Source: Terriglobia bacterium
Lineage (GTDB): Bacteria > Acidobacteriota > Terriglobia > Terriglobales > Acidobacteriaceae
Assembly: GCA_020073525.1 (NCBI GenBank)
Contig: JAIQFA010000059.1
Location: 1-33,734, forward strand
DNA length: 33,734 bases
Direction: 5' to 3'
A program made the position numbers and the translations under genes. Shown here piece by piece: positions 24,424 through 30,936 of the stretch. Every line of letters begins with the position of its first letter. Within the stretch, counting starts at the first letter, position 1. The notes beneath the pieces were generated by a model. That model was not told the DNA's origin. It did not search any database and saw only the letters and a list, made by a program, of their open reading frames with translations.

Positions 24424-25449
24424 ATGACAAGGGTCAGAATCAGGCGTTGGACACTAGCACTCATTGTTGCGTTTGCGATTGCGGCGGCGGCTCAGACAAG
24501 CGGACCGCCTCATCAGGAGCGGCCGCTCGTGTTGACCGGAGCGATCCCGCTCGCGGGCGTGCAGGGACGCATCGATCACTTCGGCGTGGATACAAAAGGC
24601 CGCCTCTTTGTTTCCGCGCTCGGCAACAACACCGAGGAGGTTCTCGACTTGTCTGCCGGAAGGGCGGTGCGCAGCCTCAGCGTGCCCCGGCCGCAAGGCG
24701 TGGTTTATGCGCCAGCATCGAACGAACTCTTTGTGGGCAGCGACGAAGGCAAGCTCTATATCTACAACGGAGATTCGCTGGAACTCATCACTGCGCTTGA
24801 TTTTGGCGACGACGTCGATAACCTCCGCTACGATGCCGACAAGAAGCAGGTCTATGTCGCTTATGGCGATGAGGAAGCGGGAGCTATCGCAGTCGTCGAT
24901 GCGGTCGCTAACAAGCGCCTCGACGCAGAATACAAGCTGGGCGTTCATCCCGAGTCGTTCCGGTTGGAAGTGTCCGGGCCAAATATCTATGTCAACTTGC
25001 CCGACCTGAAACAGGTTGCAGTCATCAATCGGAGCACGCACAAGGTCACGCGCTGGCCCCTGACTCTGGAAAGCAACTTTCCCATGGCCCTGAATGAGGC
25101 CGACCACCGTCTCTTCGTGGTCACGCACGCGCCCGCACGCCTGGTTGTGTTCGACACAAGCACGGGACATCAGGTCGCCGCACTACCCTGTGTTCAGAAT
25201 TCCGACGACGTATTCTTCGACTCCGCCCGCAAGCGCATTTACGTTCCCGGCGGCGAGGGATCGATTGACGTCTTCCAGCAACAAGACGCGGATCATTTCG
25301 CCCATATCGCCAGCATCCCATCCGCAGTCGGGGCGCGCACGGGCGGCTACTTTGGAAAGGGTAAGAAGGGTTTCGAAGTTCTCTACGTGGCGGTTCCGGC
25401 CCGCGCTGATCACGGCGCCGAAGTGTTGATCTATACCGTTCAGGACTGA
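24424..25449 (+). CDS. Secreted YncE/NHL-like beta-propeller protein
   Basis: A 341-residue exported protein with a signal peptide (LALIVAFAIAAAAQ) and repeated propeller blades of the YncE/YVTN type: IDHFGVDTKGRLFVSALG, VVYAPASNELFVGSDEG, LRYDADKKQVYVAYGD, MALNEADHRLFVVTHAP and VFFDSARKRIYVPGGEG. Such proteins are common in Acidobacteriota, and their roles (binding, periplasmic scaffolding) are mostly unknown. No enzymatic residues can be named. It has its own upstream gap and a possible extended -10 promoter, so it is probably not part of the sugar operon. Its stop is 25 bases from the convergent GGDEF gene. Confidence 0.85.
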   Translation: MTRVRIRRWTLALIVAFAIAAAAQTSGPPHQERPLVLTGAIPLAGVQGRIDHFGVDTKGRLFVSALGNNTEEVLDLSAGRAVRSLSVPRPQGVVYAPASNELFVGSDEGKLYIYNGDSLELITALDFGDDVDNLRYDADKKQVYVAYGDEEAGAIAVVDAVANKRLDAEYKLGVHPESFRLEVSGPNIYVNLPDLKQVAVINRSTHKVTRWPLTLESNFPMALNEADHRLFVVTHAPARLVVFDTSTGHQVAALPCVQNSDDVFFDSARKRIYVPGGEGSIDVFQQQDADHFAHIASIPSAVGARTGGYFGKGKKGFEVLYVAVPARADHGAEVLIYTVQD

Positions 25450-25474
25450 GGATGCAACCTTGCTCGGAAGCTCT

Positions 25475-26626
25475 TTACGAGAGAACAACTGCAGGGCCGG
25501 CGATGACTCGATTGCGGCCCTCCTTTTTTGCCTGAAACATTCTTTCGTCGGCCAAGCCGAACAATTCCGCAGCATCCTTTCCATCCTGCGGGAAGCTGGC
25601 CAGTCCGGCGCTGATCGTCACCTGAACTCTCTCCCCGCGCGCGCCCAATGCAATCGGAGTGTTTGCCACCAACTCCTGCAAGGATTCCAGCTTGCGCTGC
25701 GCCGTTTCGATGTCGGTCTCGGGCAGGATCACGACGAATTCTTCCCCGCCATAGCGTCCCGCCGTGTCACTCTGCCGGAAAGAATCACGAAGGATCGCGC
25801 CGATCTTTCGCAACACAAGATCGCCCGCCAAGTGGCCATGCGTGTCGTTCAGCGACTTGAAGCGGTCCGCATCAATCACCGCTATGGTCAGCGGTTTGTC
25901 ATACCGGCGGGCGCGGCTGAGTTCGACGGCGAAGCGGTCATCCACGTAACCCCTATTGAATAAACCCGTCAGCGGGTCGCTGGTCGCCAGTTGCAGGAGT
26001 CTCTGGCTCCGTATAACCAGCGCCAGGCTGAGCGCGGATGCGGTCAGCATGATGATCAATCGCGAGATCTGGGCGGACCAGCCGAACAGACCGTAGGGAT
26101 AGGGTGAGTAAATTGAGCTGTTGAGATCCCAGTGGTTTGCCGCGAAAGACACGATCGCAAGATACTCCCCAAACGCCAGTAAGCCAGCGCTGATGCAGAC
26201 TCGCCTGTCGTACCGCAGGCTGGTGGCCCCAATTGCCAGAAAGTACCCCTCAAAGACAACCTTACTGTTTACGGCGGTGTGCGGCTCATTCATGAAAAGA
26301 AAGAGGACCAGCCCACCACTCACCAGCGAAACGTCAAAACTGCTGCTGGCAAAACTCAGCCAGGAGGGATTGTATTCCCGTGAAATCAGGAGATAGACGA
26401 TGACGGAAAGAAGAAAGGTCGCGGACGTCAGGCTCAGGCCGACGATGCTCTCCTTCGGTTCCACCGGGAAAAACACAGTGTTGATCGCGGGTATGAGCAG
26501 GAGAACCGCGGCCAGACACAATCGGATTTTCGCCACCAACAATTCGCCGGCCACACCGGCTTGGGCGAGGACCGGGTCCGGGCGCGACCATAGGGATCCG
26601 AAGGAATTTCTAAAGCTGACATTCAT
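25475..26626 (-). CDS. Membrane-bound diguanylate cyclase (GGDEF)
   Basis: A 383-residue inner-membrane protein. An N-terminal region with about five to six hydrophobic helices (within 30-205) is followed by a GGDEF domain (about 215-378) with SDPLTGLFNRGY, the metal/substrate motif DADRFKSLND, and the active signature GGEEF at 293-297. The product-inhibition site RxxD (RQSD, 284-287) lies 5 residues before GGEEF, so it should make cyclic di-GMP from GTP with feedback control. The membrane part is not a known MASE domain that I recognise. There is no partner gene, and no clear Shine-Dalgarno precedes ATG 26626. Its link to the neighbouring genes is not visible. Confidence 0.92.
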   Translation of the reverse strand: MNVSFRNSFGSLWSRPDPVLAQAGVAGELLVAKIRLCLAAVLLLIPAINTVFFPVEPKESIVGLSLTSATFLLSVIVYLLISREYNPSWLSFASSSFDVSLVSGGLVLFLFMNEPHTAVNSKVVFEGYFLAIGATSLRYDRRVCISAGLLAFGEYLAIVSFAANHWDLNSSIYSPYPYGLFGWSAQISRLIIMLTASALSLALVIRSQRLLQLATSDPLTGLFNRGYVDDRFAVELSRARRYDKPLTIAVIDADRFKSLNDTHGHLAGDLVLRKIGAILRDSFRQSDTAGRYGGEEFVVILPETDIETAQRKLESLQELVANTPIALGARGERVQVTISAGLASFPQDGKDAAELFGLADERMFQAKKEGRNRVIAGPAVVLS

Positions 26627-27004
26627 ATAGGAGTTTGGAGATCGTGGCCCGCATCGCTCTCGTTCGCGTCCAGGAACTCGAGCATAGGAACTAGATTAGA
26701 AGTAGACGCCTGCCCAGGCAACAAGAATCACAAATAAGGGGTTCCCAAAAAGCAAAGCCACACCGGCGATTAGCGGAAATCTGGTCTCTTCTGGGGGGCC
26801 AGGTTACGTCGGAGTTCCCACTTGCAATCGCGCAGTGTCTGCCTACAATCGGTTGGGCCGTGGTTGGACTAGGGCCGATGCCTGGCGTCTCCAATCGCAG
26901 TTCTCCAAGTTTTCCGTAAGTCGGTCTGCCGTAGCTGCAGTGTGTTCGCAGATCAGCCCCCGGCGCATTCTTAATCCGCGGGCAGTCGCAAGCAATTTGA
27001 ATCC
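26627..27004. other. 378-base intergenic region without a supportable gene
   Basis: No convincing coding frame, RNA gene or repeat is seen. It separates the divergently transcribed GGDEF and SnoaL-like genes and should hold both promoters. Only the plus-strand candidate at 26822-26849 can be supported. Confidence 0.5.
26822..26849 (+). promoter_or_regulatory. Candidate promoter for the SnoaL-like gene
   Basis: TTGCAA (26822-26827), 16-base spacer, TACAAT (26844-26849). The -10 matches 5 of 6 consensus positions and the -35 matches 4 of 6. Transcription would begin near 26856, giving a leader of about 180 bases before GTG 27038. Confidence 0.4.
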
Positions 27005-27037
27005 ATGCCGTCCGCGTCATTTGGGGGGAGGGGGACC

Positions 27038-27466
27038 GTGCCTCGACACGAGAACATCGAAGCGCTGCAACAGGCCGTGTTGCGATTTAAGGCAAGAGAT
27101 CTGGAAGGGCATCTGAAGCTGTACAGCAACGCAGTGATTCATCACGGTTTCTCCAGCCGCATTCGGCCTGGAGTGGCAGGGCTGAAGGACCATTACAACG
27201 CCCTGCTTAAGGGATTTCCCGACACGCGCATCGAGGTTGACGACATCATTGCCGAAGGCGAGAAGGTGGTACATCGTTTCATGTTTTTCGGCACGCACAA
27301 GGGAGAGTTCCTCGGCGTTGCTCCTACGGGAAAACAGGTGCGTGCCGCGGGTGTTCATATTCATCTTTTCCAGGGTGGCCACGCCGTCGAAGTGTGGCAG
27401 ATCCTGGATACGTTTGCGTTCCTGTCGGAGATCGGCGCCGTGTCGCGGCTGCGCGACGGGAAATAA
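27038..27466 (+). CDS. SnoaL-like / ester cyclase-family protein
   Basis: A small cone-barrel protein of the NTF2 superfamily (142 residues from GTG 27038; a longer form from ATG 27005 would have 153). GTG is preferred because a strong purine run GGGGGGAGGGGGA lies directly before it and the sequence then begins at the family's first helix. Motifs are ALQQAVLRFKARDLEGHLKL, FPDTRIEVDDIIAEGEKVVH and GTHKGEFLGVAPTGKQVRAA followed by HIHLF, matching the SnoaL_1 pattern seen in polyketide cyclases and many uncharacterised ester-cyclase-like proteins. The function is unknown. It may form a small unit with the TIM-barrel gene that starts 79 bases later. Confidence 0.85.
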   Translation: MPRHENIEALQQAVLRFKARDLEGHLKLYSNAVIHHGFSSRIRPGVAGLKDHYNALLKGFPDTRIEVDDIIAEGEKVVHRFMFFGTHKGEFLGVAPTGKQVRAAGVHIHLFQGGHAVEVWQILDTFAFLSEIGAVSRLRDGK

Positions 27467-27545
27467 AGTGGCAGTTCTTGCTGATGGAGAGCCGGGCGGG
27501 ATGCCGTCGCTCCACCAGCCGCAGCCAGGTCTTGCGGAGAATCTG

Positions 27546-28394
27546 ATGACACCAGGCGTCGAATTGCTGGCCTCTTACTGGACGATCTCGGCGGGTCTTC
27601 CCCACACGGACCGCGAGTACAGCCCCTTCGATTTCAAAGATCGTGTGCAGTCGGCTGCCCGAGCCGGTTTCAGAGGCTTCGGCATCTGGCATGCCGACCT
27701 CGAACATGTTCGCAAAAAGTACTCTCTCAAGGAAATGAAGCAGATTCTCGACGACCACGGCATCCAACACGTGGAGCTGGAATTCCTGACAGACTGGTTC
27801 CTGGATGGGGAACGAAAGAAGTTGTCGGACATTCGAAAACGAAATTTGTTCGGGGCAGCCGAGGTGCTGGGCGCACATCATATCAAGGTTGGCGATTTCT
27901 TCCAGGAGCAATGCTCTCTGCCGCAGCTCATCGATGCGTTTGCCATTCTCTGCAAGGAGGCCGCGCAGCAGCACGGCACAAGGATCGGCTTCGAGCTTAT
28001 GCCGTTCGCCATGATCCGAACGCTGGAGGAGACGTTGGCGATGGTAAAGGGCGCGGGAGCACCCAACGGCGGAATCGTGTTCGATCTGTGGCACGTGTTG
28101 AAGCTCGGCATTCCGTATGAAGAAGTGTGCCGCGTTCCGCTCGAATACGTGGTCGGGGTGGAGTTGAACGATGGCACTTTTCAGGCGCCTTGGAGTCTGC
28201 ACGAAGACACGATCAATCACCGACACTTCTGCGGCGAGGGAGAGTTTGATGTTCGGGGCTTCGTTCAGGGCATGCAGAAGGCGGGCTACAAGGGGCCCTG
28301 GGGAATTGAAGTGCTGAATGCGGAACTGCGGACGCGGCCGCTCGACGAACTCACGGCACGCGCGTTTCGCACGACGATGGCGCAGTTTCAGTAG
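27546..28394 (+). CDS. Sugar phosphate isomerase/epimerase (xylose-isomerase-like TIM barrel)
   Basis: A 282-residue AP-endonuclease-2/xylose-isomerase-like TIM barrel. I chose ATG 27546, preceded by GGAGA at 27536-27540, because the protein then starts with VELLASYWTISAG, a usual first strand; in-frame ATG 27501 and GTG 27468 are possible but add unlike sequence. Metal-site candidates run along the barrel: HVELEFLTDW, HHIKVGDFF, GFELMPFAM, VFDLWHVL and EYVVGVELND, with a final WGIEVLN. Members isomerise, epimerise or dehydrate sugars and inositols (IolE/IolI-like). The substrate is not deducible. The gene lies outside the main sugar operon but is functionally reminiscent of it. Confidence 0.85.
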   Translation: MTPGVELLASYWTISAGLPHTDREYSPFDFKDRVQSAARAGFRGFGIWHADLEHVRKKYSLKEMKQILDDHGIQHVELEFLTDWFLDGERKKLSDIRKRNLFGAAEVLGAHHIKVGDFFQEQCSLPQLIDAFAILCKEAAQQHGTRIGFELMPFAMIRTLEETLAMVKGAGAPNGGIVFDLWHVLKLGIPYEEVCRVPLEYVVGVELNDGTFQAPWSLHEDTINHRHFCGEGEFDVRGFVQGMQKAGYKGPWGIEVLNAELRTRPLDELTARAFRTTMAQFQ

Positions 28395-28420
28395 GCTCGG
28401 GGATCGCTGCATTTATTGTT

Positions 28421-28473
28421 TGTCATCTTGAGCGAAGCGAAGGACCTGCTTTCTCCGATATTCTCAGATGACA
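28421..28473. repeat. Dispersed inverted-terminus intergenic repeat (TGTCATCT...AGATGACA)
   Basis: A 53-base element with perfect 8-base inverted ends, TGTCATCT at 28421-28428 and AGATGACA at 28466-28473, and an internal GAGCGAAGCGAAGGAC. I recall this motif as a high-copy intergenic repeat in Acidobacteriota genomes. A second short hairpin (CCTGTGC/GCGCAGG, 28480-28496) follows. The ATG at 28468 falls inside it and is not a gene start. Confidence 0.7.
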
Positions 28474-28509
28474 ATCGGTCCTGTGCCGAGCGCAGGGCAT
28501 GACACTACT

Positions 28510-28887
28510 ATGAGCCAGCAATCTGTTCGACCGAATTCGAAATCGTGGCCGTGGTCAGACTCGCTCGATGCGCTCGTAGCTGCGCCGGCTCATCATCAAC
28601 TGTTGCTGGAAGACGAGCGCGTGCGTGTTCTTCACACCCACATTCCGGCGGGAGATACAGTACCGCTGCACACTCATCGCTGGGGTGGAGTGGCTTACGT
28701 GATGCGCTTCAGCCATTTCATCCGGCGGGATGAGAAGGGCGAGATTCTGTTCGATAGCCGCCGGGCGGGAGACCCGCCGAAGGTCCCCTGCGCCCAGTGG
28801 ATGCAACCGCTGCCGCCGCACATGGTGGAGAATCTGGGACCGTCGGAAATCAGTATCCTTATAATGGAGATAAAGAGTCCCGGATGA
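28510..28887 (+). CDS. Small cupin-fold protein
   Basis: A 125-residue single-domain cupin. ATG 28510 is preferred because the in-frame ATG 28468 lies within the intergenic repeat. The first cupin motif reads HTHIPAGDTVPLHTHRWGG with metal-binding-type histidines, and the second is near WMQPLPPHMVENLGPSEIS. No catalytic assignment is possible. Small cupins of this kind bind metals and small acids or sugars. It is flanked by the repeat upstream and by the regulated promoter of the CoA-ligase unit downstream, so it is probably a single-gene transcript. Confidence 0.85.
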   Translation: MSQQSVRPNSKSWPWSDSLDALVAAPAHHQLLLEDERVRVLHTHIPAGDTVPLHTHRWGGVAYVMRFSHFIRRDEKGEILFDSRRAGDPPKVPCAQWMQPLPPHMVENLGPSEISILIMEIKSPG

Positions 28888-28941
28888 GTCTGAGAATGTT
28901 GTGGCAGGCCTAACCCTTGTAAGCAAAAGACAGGAAATGAC

Positions 28942-28971
28942 TTGCAAAATGGAACGGACGTTCGATAGAAT
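28942..28971 (+). promoter_or_regulatory. Promoter of the CoA-ligase unit
   Basis: TTGCAA (28942-28947), 18-base spacer, TAGAAT (28966-28971; 5 of 6 consensus positions). Transcription would begin near 28978, about 39 bases before ATG 29017. The spacer contains the palindrome described separately, so the promoter is likely repressible. Confidence 0.55.
28952..28963. promoter_or_regulatory. TetR-like operator palindrome GAACG-GA-CGTTC
   Basis: Perfect 5-bp arms GAACG and CGTTC around a GA centre lie between -35 and -10 of the promoter upstream of the CoA ligase. Operators of TetR-family regulators of acyl-CoA metabolism (FadP- and LiuQ-type) have similar GAACG/CGTTC-rich palindromes. No TetR gene is in the window, so the regulator would be encoded elsewhere. 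Confidence 0.5.
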
Positions 28972-29016
28972 CTGTCGCGCGGTTCCCAGCCGCACGATCC
29001 TGCCGCACTCTGGCCT

Positions 29017-30360
29017 ATGAGACCGAACGACTACTTGGATCGCAAGATCGAGACGGCGACCGCGAAGGAGAGTGAGAGGCTACAACAGGTACTCCTCGCG
29101 CGACAGCTCGATTACCTATTTGCCCGATCCGAGTTTTATCAGGAGAAGTGCCGTGCCGCCGGCATCCGTCGCAAGGATTTTCGCAAGTTGTACGACTTGG
29201 CACGTTTTCCGTTTACAACCAAGGAGGAATTGCGCGCGAGCCAGGCGGCGCATCCGCCTCTGGGACGCCACATCGCTGCTGACTGGCGTGATGTGATTCG
29301 CATTCACAGCTCGACCGGCACGTCAGGCAAACCGAGCTTCGTTGGAATCACGCGCCGCGATGCAAAGGGGTGGACGAGACTTACAGCGCGATCGTTCTAC
29401 ACGCAGGGCCTGAGGAAGGCAGATGTCGTGGTTCACGCTGCGGGCCTCACGCTGTTTGTGGCGGGGTTGACTTCGAAGGATGCGATCGAATCGGTGGGAG
29501 CGGTCTTCGTTCCGCTCGGTACCGGCGCATCGGAGAAGGCGCTGACGATCATTCCGCTGCTGCGAGTGAACGCGATGCATTGCACGCCCTCCTACGCCGC
29601 GTACTTCGCCGATTTTGTACGCCGGGAAGCGGGTATGGATCCGCGAGAGCTGGGATTAAAGAAACTTTTTTGCGGAGCCGAGCCTGGAGCGGGAATCCCG
29701 GCGGTGCGCGCCAAGTTGGAACAGGATTGGGGCGCGCGAGTCACCGAAGGACTGGGAAACGCCGACATGGCGCCCATCATTTTCAGCGAATGCCCAGAGC
29801 AGTCGGGGATGCACTTTAACGGGCCGGATTATGTGGTTGCCGAGATCATCGATCCGCAAACCGGTGAGACCCTTCCGCACGAAGCGGGCGTAACGGGGGA
29901 ACTGGTGTACACCAGCTTGCAGCGGGAGTGCGTTCCCCTGCTGCGTTTTCGCACGCGCGACCGGGTTCAGGTGTTGGGTACTTCTTGTGCGTGTGGCCGT
30001 ACCGGTTTCAAACTGCGTTGCATCGGACGCACGGACGACATGCTGATCGTGCTGGGTGTGAATGTTTTCCCGTCGGCGATCAAAGATGTGGTTTCGAGTT
30101 TCCATCCGGCGACGACCGGGGAGATCCAAATCGTGCTCGACAAGCCAGGGCCCGGAGTCGCGCCGCCGCTGAAGGTGGTCGCGGAGTGTTGCGGAGATCC
30201 CGCTGCTTCAGCGGCGCTCAAATTGGAGATTGAACGCAAGATCAAAGCGACGCTCAGCGTTTCGGCGTCGGTCGAGCTGGTGCACACGGGCGCGTTGCCG
30301 CGCTACGAGATGAAGGGGCAACTGGTGAAGAGGGCGTCCGAGGACAAGGCGGGCATCTGA
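29017..30360 (+). CDS. PaaK-like AMP-forming CoA ligase
   Basis: A 447-residue member of the phenylacetate-CoA ligase branch of the adenylate-forming enzymes, which activates a carboxylic acid with ATP and CoA. Motifs are the P-loop-like HSSTGTSGKPSFVGIT, TPSYAAYFADF, LKKLFCGAEPGAG, VTGELVYTSLQRE, LLRFRTRDRVQVLG and the C-terminal GRTDDMLIVLGVNVFPSAI and EMKGQLVKR. The cysteines in TSCACGRTG resemble the zinc-binding loop found in some PaaK-like enzymes. The length fits the family. Aromatic acids are the common substrates, but aliphatic acids are possible. A thioesterase and an alcohol dehydrogenase follow on the same strand, and the promoter carries a TetR-like site. Confidence 0.9.
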   Translation: MRPNDYLDRKIETATAKESERLQQVLLARQLDYLFARSEFYQEKCRAAGIRRKDFRKLYDLARFPFTTKEELRASQAAHPPLGRHIAADWRDVIRIHSSTGTSGKPSFVGITRRDAKGWTRLTARSFYTQGLRKADVVVHAAGLTLFVAGLTSKDAIESVGAVFVPLGTGASEKALTIIPLLRVNAMHCTPSYAAYFADFVRREAGMDPRELGLKKLFCGAEPGAGIPAVRAKLEQDWGARVTEGLGNADMAPIIFSECPEQSGMHFNGPDYVVAEIIDPQTGETLPHEAGVTGELVYTSLQRECVPLLRFRTRDRVQVLGTSCACGRTGFKLRCIGRTDDMLIVLGVNVFPSAIKDVVSSFHPATTGEIQIVLDKPGPGVAPPLKVVAECCGDPAASAALKLEIERKIKATLSVSASVELVHTGALPRYEMKGQLVKRASEDKAGI

Positions 30361-30367
30361 ATTTCCT

Positions 30368-30435
30368 GTAGAGACGCGGCTTGCCGCGTCTCGGCCTTGC
30401 CGCGTTGCCGGAGACGGGGCAAGCCCCGTCTCTAC
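30368..30435. repeat. REP/BIME-like double palindrome, copy 2
   Basis: Two perfect 22-base palindromes: GAGACGCGGC-TT-GCCGCGTCTC (30371-30392) and GAGACGGGGC-AA-GCCCCGTCTC (30411-30432). The whole element is bounded by GTAGAGAC at the left and GTCTCTAC at the right. It lies 8 bases after the CoA ligase stop and before the thioesterase, the same kind of position as copy 1 at 18536-18600. Confidence 0.85.
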
Positions 30436-30474
30436 AGCGAGTTTGTCGTTTTTCTTGTGTGGGGGCAAGTGATC

Positions 30475-30918
30475 ATGTTCATGAATCGCATTCGAATCCG
30501 GGTCGAGTTCGGAGATTGCGATCCGGCGGAAATCGTCTTCTACGCGAACTATTTTCGCTGGTTCGATCAATGCACGTCGGCGTTGTTTCATGCGGCGGGA
30601 CTTCCTCTGCGGCAGCTGTTCAAAGCCCATGGCGTGGTCGGCATCCCGCTGGTGGACGCGCGGGCTCGGTTTATCATCCCGTCCACGTATGGCGACGAAT
30701 TGGTGGCGGAATCCTGCGTAAGCGAATGGAAGAAGAGTAGCTTTGTGATCAGCCACCGATTTCTGCGGGATGGTGAATTGGCCCTCGAAGGCTGGGAGAC
30801 GCACGTGTGGGCTGCCGCCCATCCGACTGAGGCTCACCGATTGAAGAGCGTGCCTCTGCCCCGGGAAGTGATCCGAAAACTTTCGGCCACAAAAAGGCGA
30901 ACAGCACGGAAGGGTTGA
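30475..30918 (+). CDS. 4-Hydroxybenzoyl-CoA-thioesterase-like hotdog protein
   Basis: A 147-residue acyl-CoA thioesterase of the hotdog fold. ATG 30475 (or ATG 30481) is chosen because longer readings run through the palindromic repeat. The active-site motif is VEFGDCDPAEIVFYANYFRWFD; the Asp of DCDPA is the expected catalytic residue of the 4HBT family. DARARFIIPSTYGDELVAE and SFVISHRFLRDGELALEGWE follow the usual strand order. It would release a free acid from CoA, working with or against the preceding ligase. The C-terminus is basic (KRRTARKG). It lies 18 bases before the quinohemoprotein gene and is probably co-transcribed with it. Confidence 0.9.
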   Translation: MFMNRIRIRVEFGDCDPAEIVFYANYFRWFDQCTSALFHAAGLPLRQLFKAHGVVGIPLVDARARFIIPSTYGDELVAESCVSEWKKSSFVISHRFLRDGELALEGWETHVWAAAHPTEAHRLKSVPLPREVIRKLSATKRRTARKG

Positions 30919-30936
30919 GAGGCGACAAGGAGCGGC

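Noticed and set aside
27324..28412. A 362-codon minus-strand open frame opposite the TIM-barrel gene
   Set aside because: Antisense to a clear xylose-isomerase-like gene, with no recognisable motif and no ribosome-binding site.
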